From Achromobacter xylosoxidans (GTDB taxonomy: Bacteria > Pseudomonadota > Gammaproteobacteria > Burkholderiales > Burkholderiaceae_B): 64,000 nucleotides of DNA. Below are positions 8,021 through 15,987 of this stretch, piece after piece. Made by a program: the position numbers and the translations under genes. The stretch spans positions 248,001 to 312,000 of the forward strand of contig NZ_MTLG01000110.1 of assembly GCF_002192695.1 (NCBI RefSeq), written 5' to 3'. Positions within the stretch are counted from its first letter, which is position 1. Every line of letters starts with the position of its first letter. The notes below the pieces were generated by a model that worked only from the letters and a program-made list of their open reading frames with translations, had not been told where the DNA came from and did not search any database.

Positions 8021-8691
8021 TCATGACTTCTGTACCCGATCACGCACCCGCCGCGCCGTTCACCGTGGATTTCTTCCATGACGTGGTTTGCGGCTGGTGC
8101 TATGTCATGTCTCCCCGCCTGCGCCAGGTGGCTGCCGAGCTGGGCATTGCCGTGCGCCAGCGCAGCTTCGTGCTGCAGGAATCGCCTGAACAGATGTGCC
8201 AGGTGTTCGGCTCGATGCCGCGCGCCAAGCAGGTGATCCTGGGCCATTGGGAAGCCTGCGCCCGCCATGAGGACCAGCCGCGCATCGACGTCGAGGGCAT
8301 GCGCGCCGAATCATTCGACTATCCCAGCGGGATGGCCGGAGCGCTGGCTTGCCAGGCCGCGCATCTGCTGGCCGGCGACGCGGGCCATTGGGATATGTTC
8401 GACGCGATACAGCATGCCCATTTGAGCGAGCACCGCAACGTCGGCGATCGCGCCGTGCTGTTGGATATCGCCGCCGGGCTGGGCCATGACCGGAGCGAAT
8501 TCGCCGCTCTCATGCAGGGCGAAGAGGCCTTGCAGCGCGTGCAGGCCGACCGTGCCGCCGCCGCGCGGCTGGCCATCGACTCCATTCCCACGCTGATCGC
8601 CGGGCCGCACCGTGCGCGTCTGCGCACCATGTCCACGGCCGATCTGCGGGACAGCCTGCTGGCGCTGATGCCGGCGCCGGCTGGGGCTTGA
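8011..8691 (+). CDS. DsbA-family thiol oxidoreductase-like protein
   Basis: The protein has up to 226 residues (222 if started at 8023). The thioredoxin-like fold is shown by FTVDFFHDVVCGWCYVMSP with a CGWC pair near residue 30, and by the cis-proline loop SIPTLIAG near residue 190. The all-helical insertion between them is typical of the FrnE/HCCA-isomerase-like branch of DsbA proteins. No signal peptide is present, so it should act in the cytoplasm. Substrate unknown. It lies alone between a LysR gene and a secreted hydrolase. Confidence 0.8.
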   Translation: MDAIMTSVPDHAPAAPFTVDFFHDVVCGWCYVMSPRLRQVAAELGIAVRQRSFVLQESPEQMCQVFGSMPRAKQVILGHWEACARHEDQPRIDVEGMRAESFDYPSGMAGALACQAAHLLAGDAGHWDMFDAIQHAHLSEHRNVGDRAVLLDIAAGLGHDRSEFAALMQGEEALQRVQADRAAAARLAIDSIPTLIAGPHRARLRTMSTADLRDSLLALMPAPAGA

Positions 8692-8779
8692 CCGCCGTGC
8701 ATCGGCGGCGCCCGCCACGCTTTTCCTTCTTTCCAATTTTTCCGTCCGCAAGACGGAAGCCATACGCACAAGGTGCATC

Positions 8780-9793
8780 ATGACTATCCGCTACACCCAA
8801 AAATTGCTCGGCCTGGCGCTGGGCGCAGCTCTCAGCTTCAATGCGCTCGCGCACGGCGCGCCGGCCCAGGCGCCTGCTTCCGGACAGGAGGTGGGCGTGA
8901 GCCCCTGGGGCCCCGACGATGAGATCGGCCGCCTCAACCTGATCACGCCCGAATCGCGCGCCGCGGTCATGTCGCGGGTGGCCGGCGGCAAGGTCTACGA
9001 CCTGGCCACGGAATACTACGTGGGCATGCCCAGCTGGCAGGACGCGGGCGATCCCCACTACCAGTTCTGGATGACGCACACGCCGCGCGGCACCGAGGTC
9101 GACGACCCCATGGGCGTGGGCAAGGATATGAACGCCATGCGCAGCTACACCGGCACGGCGTTCTCGATGTACAGCCACACCGGCACGCACATCGACGCGC
9201 TCAACCATTTCGGCATCCACGGCAAGATCTGGAACGGCTTCCGTGCCGATGAGCATCTGGGCGACCGCGGCTGGAAACGCACGGGCATCGAGAAATTCCC
9301 GCCCTTGGTGGCGCGCGGGGTCTTGATCGACGTCGCCGCGCTCAAGGGCGTGGACATGCTGCCTGACCAGTACCGCATTACCCGGCAGGATCTGAAAGCG
9401 GCGCTGGCGCGCCAGAAGACCGAACTGCGCGAGGGCGATATCGTCCTGATCCGCACCGGCCGCATGAAGCTGTACAACGATCCGGCGGCCTACATGGCCA
9501 AGCCGCCGGGCATGGGCCTGGACGCGGCGCGTTATCTGGTCGAGGAGGGCGGCGCCATGATCCTGGGGGCGGACAACCTCAGTTTCGAGACCTTCCCGTC
9601 GGAGGTGTCCGACGACTATGTGCCGCTGCACACCTATCTGCTGGCGCAAAAGGGCGTGCCCATCATCGAGCTGGCGGCGCTGGACGAACTGTCGCGCGAC
9701 CAGGTCTATGAATTCGCCTTCATCGGCGGGCCGTTGAAGATCCGCGGCGGTGACGCGGCGCCGCTGCGTCCGGTGGCGATGCCGCTGCGCTGA
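8780..9793 (+). CDS. secreted cyclase-family (kynurenine formamidase-like) metal hydrolase
   Basis: The 337-residue protein begins with a cleavable signal peptide (MTIRYTQKLLGLALGAALSF, then NALAHGAPA). It belongs to the metal-dependent cyclase/KynB fold: the signature HTGTHIDALNHFG carries the HxGTHxD...H metal ligands. The long form with an N-terminal extension (SPWGPDDEIGRLNLITPESR) is common in proteobacterial putative cyclases of unknown substrate, usually amide or lactone hydrolases. AAGGTG precedes the ATG. It ends one base from the end of the convergent TetR gene. Confidence 0.82.
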   Translation: MTIRYTQKLLGLALGAALSFNALAHGAPAQAPASGQEVGVSPWGPDDEIGRLNLITPESRAAVMSRVAGGKVYDLATEYYVGMPSWQDAGDPHYQFWMTHTPRGTEVDDPMGVGKDMNAMRSYTGTAFSMYSHTGTHIDALNHFGIHGKIWNGFRADEHLGDRGWKRTGIEKFPPLVARGVLIDVAALKGVDMLPDQYRITRQDLKAALARQKTELREGDIVLIRTGRMKLYNDPAAYMAKPPGMGLDAARYLVEEGGAMILGADNLSFETFPSEVSDDYVPLHTYLLAQKGVPIIELAALDELSRDQVYEFAFIGGPLKIRGGDAAPLRPVAMPLR

Positions 9794-9794
9794 A

Positions 9795-10406
9795 TTACTT
9801 GCTGCGCTTGACCATCGCCAAGATGGTATCCATCAGCTCGTCGCGGGCCTGATCCACGCTGATGTCCTGGGCCACGGCCGCGTGCGCCAGGCCATCAGCC
9901 GCGCCCAGCATCGCCCACATGCCGGCCGGCGCAATGCCCGCGGGCCCGGCATAGGGCGCAAGTATGGCCTGGCATTTCTTGATGAAGGCCAGCTGGTACT
10001 GATGCTTGACCGCAGCCAGTTCCGGCGAGCCGCCCAGCGCGGCCAGCAAGCCGGGAATCTCGCGTCCCTGGGTCATGACGCATTCGACATAGCCCGCCGC
10101 GATGACCAGGGCTTTTTCCTTCAAGACCGGCTTGCTGGCGGCGATCGCGGCGTCGATGAGCGCGGTCTGGCGGACGTCGAAGTCCTGGTACAGCGCCACC
10201 AGCAGGCCGTTGCGCGTGCCGAAGTGGTCGTAGGCCACGGGTTTGGTGATGCCGGCCTCCGCGGCCAGCCGTCCCAGCGTCAGGGCGTCCGTGCCTTCGT
10301 CGCTGATCAGCTTCCAGGCGACGTCCAGCAGTTGGCGCTGGCGTTCGTCGCGCGACAGGCGGCGCTGCGGGATGGTTTTGGCGGGGTTTGGCATCTTGGC
10401 GGTCAT
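9795..10406 (-). CDS. TetR-family transcriptional regulator
   Basis: The 203-residue protein has an N-terminal TetR HTH (RQLLDVAWKLISDEGTDALT, then GRLAAEAGITKPVAYDHFGT) and a helical ligand-binding domain. The ATG at 10406 is set by the GGAGGA upstream and by the 4-base ATGA overlap with the quinone-reductase gene before it. The two form one operon behind a 33-base dyad, so the regulator probably represses both in response to a quinone or electrophile. Confidence 0.88.
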   Translation of the reverse strand: MTAKMPNPAKTIPQRRLSRDERQRQLLDVAWKLISDEGTDALTLGRLAAEAGITKPVAYDHFGTRNGLLVALYQDFDVRQTALIDAAIAASKPVLKEKALVIAAGYVECVMTQGREIPGLLAALGGSPELAAVKHQYQLAFIKKCQAILAPYAGPAGIAPAGMWAMLGAADGLAHAAVAQDISVDQARDELMDTILAMVKRSK

Positions 10407-11026
10407 GATGGTTGGGCTTCCTCCTCGCGGATTACAGCACGCGAGGAGAAAATCTTCTGGCCTATGGTCCGGGCGGCGTCGAGATGCGCGGCGGGAAAGC
10501 CCGCGTCGGAGGGCAGCAGCAATTCCGAGGTGACGACGTTGGCGCCGCAGTAGCCGAAGATGCCGTGGTCGATTTGCGTCTTCATGGCGCCGAAATAGCC
10601 GTGCCGCGCATAGGTGCGCTGGTTGGCGCCGCCTAGCGCGACCAGATGCACGTCCAGGTGCTGCAGCTTCTTGACCAGCTTGCCGTCGGCGTCTTCGTAG
10701 GCCCAGCCTTGCGTGAACACGCGGTCGATCCAGCCCTTGAGCAGGCCCGGGAAGGACCACCAGTACACCGGGTAGACCAGCACCAGCGCATCCGCGCGTT
10801 CAAGCCGCGCATGTTCCGCGGCGACTTCCGGGAGCGGTTCTCCCTTGCCCATGGCCAGCGCGGTGTCTGGCTGGGTGAACCTCGGGTCGAAGCCTTCCGC
10901 GGCCAGGTCGGCGACTTCAAACGTGTGTCCGCCGTCGGCAGCGGAAATGCCTTGCGCGACCTGTCGCGCCACCGCGTGGGTCAGCGACGCAGGATCGGGA
11001 TGTGCAACAACGATTAGCGCGTGCAT
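10403..11026 (-). CDS. NAD(P)H quinone oxidoreductase, flavodoxin-like fold
   Basis: The 207-residue protein has the MdaB/KefF/NQO-type flavodoxin-like fold: MHALIVVAHPDPASLTHAVA (flavin phosphate loop), ADALVLVYPVYWWSFPGLLK with WWSFPG near the flavin, and KGWIDRVFTQGWAYE. Such proteins reduce quinones or other electrophiles by two electrons using NAD(P)H. It is first in an operon with the TetR gene, with a large dyad 27 bases upstream of the start. Confidence 0.87.
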   Translation of the reverse strand: MHALIVVAHPDPASLTHAVARQVAQGISAADGGHTFEVADLAAEGFDPRFTQPDTALAMGKGEPLPEVAAEHARLERADALVLVYPVYWWSFPGLLKGWIDRVFTQGWAYEDADGKLVKKLQHLDVHLVALGGANQRTYARHGYFGAMKTQIDHGIFGYCGANVVTSELLLPSDAGFPAAHLDAARTIGQKIFSSRAVIREEEAQPS

Positions 11027-11052
11027 GGCGTCTACACTCCATCAAAATTATT

Positions 11053-11085
11053 AACCTACCGATAGTAACTTACTTTTGGTAGGTT
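11053..11085. promoter_or_regulatory. 33-base dyad, probable TetR operator
   Basis: AACCTACCGATAGTAA (11053-11068), one base, and TTACTTTTGGTAGGTT (11070-11085) are 16-base inverted arms with two mismatches. The site lies just upstream of the quinone-reductase/tetR operon in an AT-rich stretch. Its size fits two overlapping TetR dimer sites or one extended operator. Binding is inferred from position and symmetry. Confidence 0.7.
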
Positions 11086-11154
11086 GTGATTTTGACGTGC
11101 GCATCGGGGCTGCTCACTGGGAGATCGGCGGCCCGGCGCAAGGCGGGGCGCTTG

Positions 11155-11862
11155 CTAATGGCTGGGAATTTGCGCCAGCACCAGCTGCGTGGTCTGGCGC
11201 AGGTGCTGGGCCAGCAGTTCGGCGGCGGTATCAGCGTCGCGGGCGAGCGCGGCTTCCAGCAGCTTGCGGTGTTCGTCGGCGACGTTGCGTTCCTTGCCCT
11301 TTTTCGAGGCGGGGGCGCCTTTGGTTCCGGAATTCAGCTGCACCGACAGGTAGCGGTAACGCGCAGTTTGGTCGCGCAGCAACTCGGCAATGGCGATGAG
11401 CGACTTTGAATCGCTGCCGCTGATCAACGCCGAATGGAAAGCGGAATGCGCTTGTTCCCATTCCGCCGACAGCCCGGAGCCGTCAGCAGCGTGCAGCGGC
11501 AGGCGGCTCAGGCGGTAGTGCGCGCCGGCCAGCCGCTCTTCCCAGTCCAGGCTGCCGCGCGCGATGGCGCGGCGCAGCGCTTCGCATTCGATATGGATGC
11601 GGGTTTCGGTGATGTCCAGCAGTTCTTCCGCCGACACGTCGGCCACGCGGAAACCGCGCTGGTCTTCCGCGACCACGAATCCGCTGGTGGCCAGGCGCGA
11701 AAGCGCCTCCCGCAGCGGGATCGCCCCGCTGTCGTAGCGTTCGCAGAGATCCTTGATGCGCAGGCGCGCCCCGGGCGGCAGGCTGCCCGTGATGATGTCT
11801 GCGCGGATGTCATTGGCCAGGGCCGATGCCGCGGTCCGGAATGGGGTGGAAACGGAAGTCAT
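11155..11862 (-). CDS. GntR-family (FCD domain) transcriptional regulator
   Basis: The 235-residue protein has an N-terminal GntR winged helix (DIITGSLPPGARLRIKDLCE, SGAIPLREALSRLATSGFVV) and a C-terminal FCD ligand domain with conserved metal/acid-binding features (DITETRIHIECEALRRAI, EQAHSAFHSALI, ADEHRKLLEAAL). FCD regulators usually sense small carboxylates. It is divergent from the FAH hydrolase operon and probably controls it. Confidence 0.9.
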   Translation of the reverse strand: MTSVSTPFRTAASALANDIRADIITGSLPPGARLRIKDLCERYDSGAIPLREALSRLATSGFVVAEDQRGFRVADVSAEELLDITETRIHIECEALRRAIARGSLDWEERLAGAHYRLSRLPLHAADGSGLSAEWEQAHSAFHSALISGSDSKSLIAIAELLRDQTARYRYLSVQLNSGTKGAPASKKGKERNVADEHRKLLEAALARDADTAAELLAQHLRQTTQLVLAQIPSH

Positions 11863-11869
11863 GCGAAAC

Positions 11870-11927
11870 GATAAGGTTTTTATCTATGAAGCTCAAGTTA
11901 TCCAGGGAAAACCAGAATATATATATT
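11870..11927. promoter_or_regulatory. AT-rich divergent promoter region with palindromes
   Basis: Between the GntR gene and the FAH hydrolase gene the base composition drops sharply to AT. GATAAGGTTTTTATC (11870-11884) is a dyad, and AATATATATATT (11916-11927) is a perfect palindrome. Either may be the GntR operator; the region must also hold both promoters. Confidence 0.4.
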
Positions 11928-11976
11928 TTTATGGATTACATATTCTTCGTTCAACCCTCACCCATCAGGAGATCAC

Positions 11977-12831
11977 GTGAAACTGGCCACCCTACAAATC
12001 GACGGCGCGCCGCGCGCAGCCGCCCTCGTGCAAGGCCGCCTGGCGCTGCTGTCCGCGCCCGGCGTCGACCTGGGCACGCTGCTGCGCCAGGGCAAGACGC
12101 TGGCCGACCTGGAGCGTCTGGCCGCCGCGGCCACGCAGTTCATCGATCCGGCCACCGCGACCTTTCTGTCGCCGTCGATCGAACCTCCCAAGATCCTGTG
12201 CGTCGGCCTGAACTACGCCGACCACACCAAGGAAAGCCCGTACGACCAGCCCGATTACCCGACGCTGTTCCTGCGCGTGTCGACCAGCCTGGGCGCGCAT
12301 GACGCCGTGGTGGAGCGTCCGGCCATCAGCGATACGCTGGACTACGAGGGCGAAATGGTCGTGGTGCTGGGCAAGGGCGGGCGCAGGATCGCCAAGGAAC
12401 AGGCGCTGGACCACGTGTTCGGCTACGCCGTGGGCAATGAGATCTCGGTGCGCGAATACCAGTTCAAGTCGCCGCAGTGGACCGTGGGCAAGAACTTCGA
12501 CGGCACGGGCACCTGGGGGCCCTATGTGGTCACGGCCGACGAGCTGCCGGCAGGCGGCAGCGGGCTGCGGATCGAGACCCGCCTCAATGGCGAGACCATG
12601 CAGTCGTCCAATACCCGCGACATGCTGTTCGACGTGGCCACCGTGATCTCGACCGTCAGCGAGGCCATCACCTTGCAGGCCGGGGACATCATTTTCTCCG
12701 GCACGCCCGCGGGCGTGGGCTTCGGCCGCACGCCCAAGCTCTACATGAAGGACGGCGATACGGTCGAGGTGGACATCGAACGCATCGGCACGCTGCGCAA
12801 TCGCATCCGCGACGAGGCGCCGTCCGCCTAG
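11977..12831 (+). CDS. fumarylacetoacetate hydrolase (FAH) family protein
   Basis: The 284-residue protein has the FAH C-terminal fold: KILCVGLNYADHTKESPYD, LDYEGEMVVVLGK (metal-binding E-x-E type region), GYAVGNEISVREYQ, and the C-terminal FSGTPAGVGFGRTP. This family hydrolyses or decarboxylates oxo-acids such as acylpyruvates and meta-cleavage products in aromatic catabolism. The GTG at 11977 follows AGGAG. It is the first gene of an operon with two Bug receptors and a VOC dioxygenase-like protein. Confidence 0.9.
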   Translation: MKLATLQIDGAPRAAALVQGRLALLSAPGVDLGTLLRQGKTLADLERLAAAATQFIDPATATFLSPSIEPPKILCVGLNYADHTKESPYDQPDYPTLFLRVSTSLGAHDAVVERPAISDTLDYEGEMVVVLGKGGRRIAKEQALDHVFGYAVGNEISVREYQFKSPQWTVGKNFDGTGTWGPYVVTADELPAGGSGLRIETRLNGETMQSSNTRDMLFDVATVISTVSEAITLQAGDIIFSGTPAGVGFGRTPKLYMKDGDTVEVDIERIGTLRNRIRDEAPSA

Positions 12832-12853
12832 GTCTTTCATCACGCATTCAGCG

Positions 12854-12880
12854 GCCCCGGCGCCATCCGCGCGCCGGGGC
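12854..12880 (+). other. perfect 10-bp intercistronic stem-loop
   Basis: GCCCCGGCGC (12854-12863) and GCGCCGGGGC (12871-12880) pair perfectly around a 7-base loop between the FAH and first Bug genes. No T-run follows, so it is not a standard terminator. It could protect mRNA ends or modulate expression within the operon. Confidence 0.55.
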
Positions 12881-12913
12881 GCACGGCCACGATTACCTCT
12901 TGGAATTCCAGAC

Positions 12914-13933
12914 ATGCGAATCGCAACTGCTTTTGTGAAGTCATCCGTGAGCAACCCCGCCCGGCGCCGTTGGGCCAGACTGTTGTTGGCCGCGGGCCTG
13001 GCGTCCGGCCTGGGGGTGGCCAGCGCGGCGGATTGGCCGACGAGGCCGGTGAAGATCGTGGTGCCGTTTGCCGCCGGAGGAACCACCGACCTGATCGCGC
13101 GGCTGATCGCGACGCCCATGTCGCAGGAGCTGGGGCAGCCGGTGGTGGTCGAGAATCGCCCGGGCGTGGGCGGGCTGCTGGGCGCGGATGCCGTCGCCAA
13201 GGCGGCGCCCGACGGCTATACCGTGCTGATGGCCAACATCTCCTATCCGCTGGCCGCGCTGGTGGCGCAGGGCGCCAAGCGCCTCAACTTCGATCCCTTG
13301 GCCGACCTGCGCAGCGTGAGCGTGGTGGCCAACGTGCCGCTGGTCATCACGTCCACGCCTTCGGTGCCGGCCCGCAATCTGAAGGAATTCGCGGATCTGC
13401 TCAAAAAGAATCCTTCCACCCATTACGCCTACGGCTCCACGGGACCCGGTTCGTACATCCATGTGTTCGGCATGTGGTTCCAGGAACAGACGGGCGCATC
13501 CATGACGCATGTGCCTTTCAAAGGCGCGGCGCCCTTGAAGGGCGAAATGCTGGCGGGACGCATCCAGATGGGCGGCGACCAGTTGTCTTCGTCGCTGAGC
13601 GACATCCGGGCCGGCTCCTTGACCGCGCTGGCGGTCACCTCGCCGCAACGCTCGCCGTCCCTGCCGGACACGCCCACCGCCAGCGAATTGGGTTTCACCG
13701 GCATCGATACCGAGGGATGGAACGGCCTGCTCGCGCCGGCGCAGACGCCCGACGCCGTCGTGGCGCGCATCGGCCAGGCCGTGTCCAAGGCCGTTCAGCA
13801 GCCCGCCATCCGCCAGCGCCTTGCCGAGCTGGGCGCAGAAGCCAGCGGCTCCAGTCCCGAGCAGATGAGCGCGTTGCTGAAAAGCCAGTTCGCCCAGTTC
13901 GGCCCCATGGTGTCGCGCCTTCAGCTTGAGTGA
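12914..13933 (+). CDS. Bug-family (TctC) periplasmic substrate-binding protein
   Basis: The 339-residue protein has a basic N-terminus and signal peptide ending near GVASAADWPTRPVKIVVPFA. The mature protein has Bug hallmarks: the first loop VPFAAGGTTDLIARLIATPM, VVVENRPGVGGLLGADAVAK, and HVPFKGAAPLKGEMLAGRI. Bug proteins bind carboxylates or related small molecules in the periplasm. No tripartite TctA/TctB membrane components are nearby. Position between FAH and VOC genes suggests an aromatic or keto-acid ligand. Confidence 0.92.
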   Translation: MRIATAFVKSSVSNPARRRWARLLLAAGLASGLGVASAADWPTRPVKIVVPFAAGGTTDLIARLIATPMSQELGQPVVVENRPGVGGLLGADAVAKAAPDGYTVLMANISYPLAALVAQGAKRLNFDPLADLRSVSVVANVPLVITSTPSVPARNLKEFADLLKKNPSTHYAYGSTGPGSYIHVFGMWFQEQTGASMTHVPFKGAAPLKGEMLAGRIQMGGDQLSSSLSDIRAGSLTALAVTSPQRSPSLPDTPTASELGFTGIDTEGWNGLLAPAQTPDAVVARIGQAVSKAVQQPAIRQRLAELGAEASGSSPEQMSALLKSQFAQFGPMVSRLQLE

Positions 13934-13941
13934 GGCCGTGG

Positions 13942-13960
13942 CGGGGATCCCTGATCCCCG
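13942..13960 (+). other. stem-loop directly after the first Bug gene
   Basis: CGGGGATC (13942-13949), loop CCT, and GATCCCCG (13953-13960) form a tight 8-bp hairpin 8 bases after the Bug stop. No T-run follows. Such hairpins often stabilise the 3' end of receptor mRNA in transport operons. Confidence 0.5.
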
Positions 13961-14002
13961 GCGGCTTCGGCTTTCCAACGAGTCCAACCAGAAAGGCCAG
14001 CA

Positions 14003-14989
14003 ATGAAAGCACTGCGTAGCGGCGTGGCCGCGAGTCTGCAGTTCCTGATCGGCATCCTGGCGTGCGCGAACGCGCAAGCCCAGGCCGACGCGCCGCCCGT
14101 CTCCATCGTCGTTCCGCAGCCGGTGGGCAATCCCACGGACGGCGTCGCACGCAAGCTGCAGCCGCTGCTGCAGGCCGCGCTGGGCAGGACCATCATCGTC
14201 GAGAACCAACCCGGGGCGGGGGGCTCCATCGGCACGCAACGGGTGCTGAACGCGCCGGCGGACGGGCGCATGCTGTTGATCGCCTCGCAGACCGAACCCA
14301 TCCTGACTCCGGCCACGATGCAGCACGTGAAGTACCGGGCGGAGAACCTGCGCGCGGTGGCGGTGGTGGCGCGGCTGCCTTACATCCTGACGGGCGGCAA
14401 CGCGCTTGCCGCCAAGAACCTGGGCGAACTGACCCAGCTGGCGCAGGCCCAGGGGGACAAGGGACTGAACTTCGGACATATCGGTCCGGGATCGATGATC
14501 CATCTATTGGGCGAACAATGGGCGCGGCAAAGCCAGTTCAAGCTCAACCACGTCGTCTACCGAGGCGTTCCGCCCGTCACGCAGGACCTGATGGGCGGAC
14601 AGATAGAACTGAGCTTCCTGCCGCTGGGCGGATCGACGCTGGACCTGATCGAGTCCGGCCGCATACGGGCCTACGCCACGACGGGCGCCACGCCCAGTTC
14701 CAAACTGCCGCAGGTGCCGCCCCTGTCCGCGTCCAGTGAAAAGCTGCGCGACTTCGTGTACGGCACGTGGATCGCCTTCCTGGTGCCGGCCAAGACGCCG
14801 GACGCGACCGTTGCCAGCCTGAACCGCGCGATCGTCCAGGCCATGGAAGACGCCGCGTTTCGCGAGTATGTTGTTTCCACCGGCATGGAGCTGGTGGCGC
14901 AGAACACGGTGGCGGACATGCGGGACTTCTACCAGACGGAGACGGCGCTGTACCAGGGCCTGGCGCAGAAGGTCGCCGTCGAGCAGTGA
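14003..14989 (+). CDS. Bug-family (TctC) periplasmic substrate-binding protein
   Basis: The 328-residue protein has a signal peptide ending near NAQAQADAPPVSIVVPQPV. Bug features include VPQPVGNPTDGVARKLQPLL, IIVENQPGAGGSIGTQRVLN and HVVYRGVPPVTQDLMGGQIE. It differs clearly from the receptor just upstream (the first loop is GNPTDG rather than AGGTTDL), so the two adjacent receptors probably bind different ligands or are not a recent duplication. Third gene of the FAH operon. Confidence 0.9.
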   Translation: MKALRSGVAASLQFLIGILACANAQAQADAPPVSIVVPQPVGNPTDGVARKLQPLLQAALGRTIIVENQPGAGGSIGTQRVLNAPADGRMLLIASQTEPILTPATMQHVKYRAENLRAVAVVARLPYILTGGNALAAKNLGELTQLAQAQGDKGLNFGHIGPGSMIHLLGEQWARQSQFKLNHVVYRGVPPVTQDLMGGQIELSFLPLGGSTLDLIESGRIRAYATTGATPSSKLPQVPPLSASSEKLRDFVYGTWIAFLVPAKTPDATVASLNRAIVQAMEDAAFREYVVSTGMELVAQNTVADMRDFYQTETALYQGLAQKVAVEQ

Positions 14990-15036
14990 GAGCAGGGCAG
15001 CCTGCCAGAACCAGAACAAGATTCTTGGAGACAGAC

Positions 15037-15975
15037 ATGCAATCGAATACGCAGACAGCGCCGCTCGCCGTGCACTCGGTGGACGAGTTCGTGTTCAGCG
15101 TTCCCGATCTCGAAGAGGCCAGGCGCTTTTATTCGAGCTTCGGCCTGGACGTGCGGGATGAGGACGGCTGCCTGGCCTTGTACACCCATGATCATCCGCA
15201 TCGCTGGGCGCGCATCTTGCAGGGGGCGCGCAAGCGCCTGCTGTGGGTAAGCATGGGGATCCACGCGGACGACCTGGAACGGTTCGCCGTGCATCTGGAC
15301 CGCCTGGGTATCGCCCGCCGCGACGCGCCTCGGGGCGCCGACCCCGCAGGGCTCTGGATTGAGGCGCCCGACGGGCTGGCTCTGCAATTGCGGATTGCAG
15401 CCAAGTCTTCACCGTCGGCCCCCGCGCCGCAAGAGCCGCCCCAGGCCAGCAGCGGCGCCGGCCGCGCGCCCGCGCGCAGCCAGGTGCGGCAGGTGCGGCC
15501 GCTGTACCTGTCGCACATCCTGCTGTTCAGCGCCGACGTGGTTCGGGCCACGCGGTTCTACGTCGATGCGCTTGGCCTGCGCGTGTCGGATACCTCGGGC
15601 GATGCCATCGCCTTTATCCACAGTCCGCACGGCAGCGACCACCACCTGATCGCGCTGGCCAAGTCGCATGGACTGGGCCTGCATCACAGCAGTTGGTGCG
15701 TGCCGTCCATCGATGCGGTGGGGCAAGGCATGGAGCAGATGGGCGCGGCGGGGTATGCGGACGGTTGGGGCGTGGGACGGCACGTGCTGGGTTCGAACTA
15801 CTTCCGCTATGTGCGCGATCCCTGGGGCAGCTACGCCGAGTATTCCTACGATATCGACTTCATCGCCGAAGGGCAGAAGTGGCCGTCGGGGGATTATCCG
15901 CCGGAGGATTCGCTGTATGTGTGGGGCCCGGCGTTGCCGCCGGACTTCATCACCAATCATGAACGGAGCGCCTGA
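15037..15975 (+). CDS. two-domain VOC family protein (extradiol dioxygenase-like)
   Basis: The 312-residue protein has two vicinal-oxygen-chelate domains: residues about 5-120 (VDEFVFSVPDLEEARRFYSS) and about 150-300 (PLYLSHILLFSADVVRATRF). The second domain carries a plausible metal triad: His in YLSHILLF, His in HGLGLHHSSW and Glu in GSYAEYSYDID. The first domain lacks the matching first His. This is the pattern of type I extradiol dioxygenases of the catechol 2,3-dioxygenase or biphenyl diol type. Start ATG 15037 follows TTGGAG. With the FAH hydrolase it suggests ring cleavage and hydrolysis. Confidence 0.82.
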   Translation: MQSNTQTAPLAVHSVDEFVFSVPDLEEARRFYSSFGLDVRDEDGCLALYTHDHPHRWARILQGARKRLLWVSMGIHADDLERFAVHLDRLGIARRDAPRGADPAGLWIEAPDGLALQLRIAAKSSPSAPAPQEPPQASSGAGRAPARSQVRQVRPLYLSHILLFSADVVRATRFYVDALGLRVSDTSGDAIAFIHSPHGSDHHLIALAKSHGLGLHHSSWCVPSIDAVGQGMEQMGAAGYADGWGVGRHVLGSNYFRYVRDPWGSYAEYSYDIDFIAEGQKWPSGDYPPEDSLYVWGPALPPDFITNHERSA

Positions 15976-15987
15976 GCAGGCTTCGGA

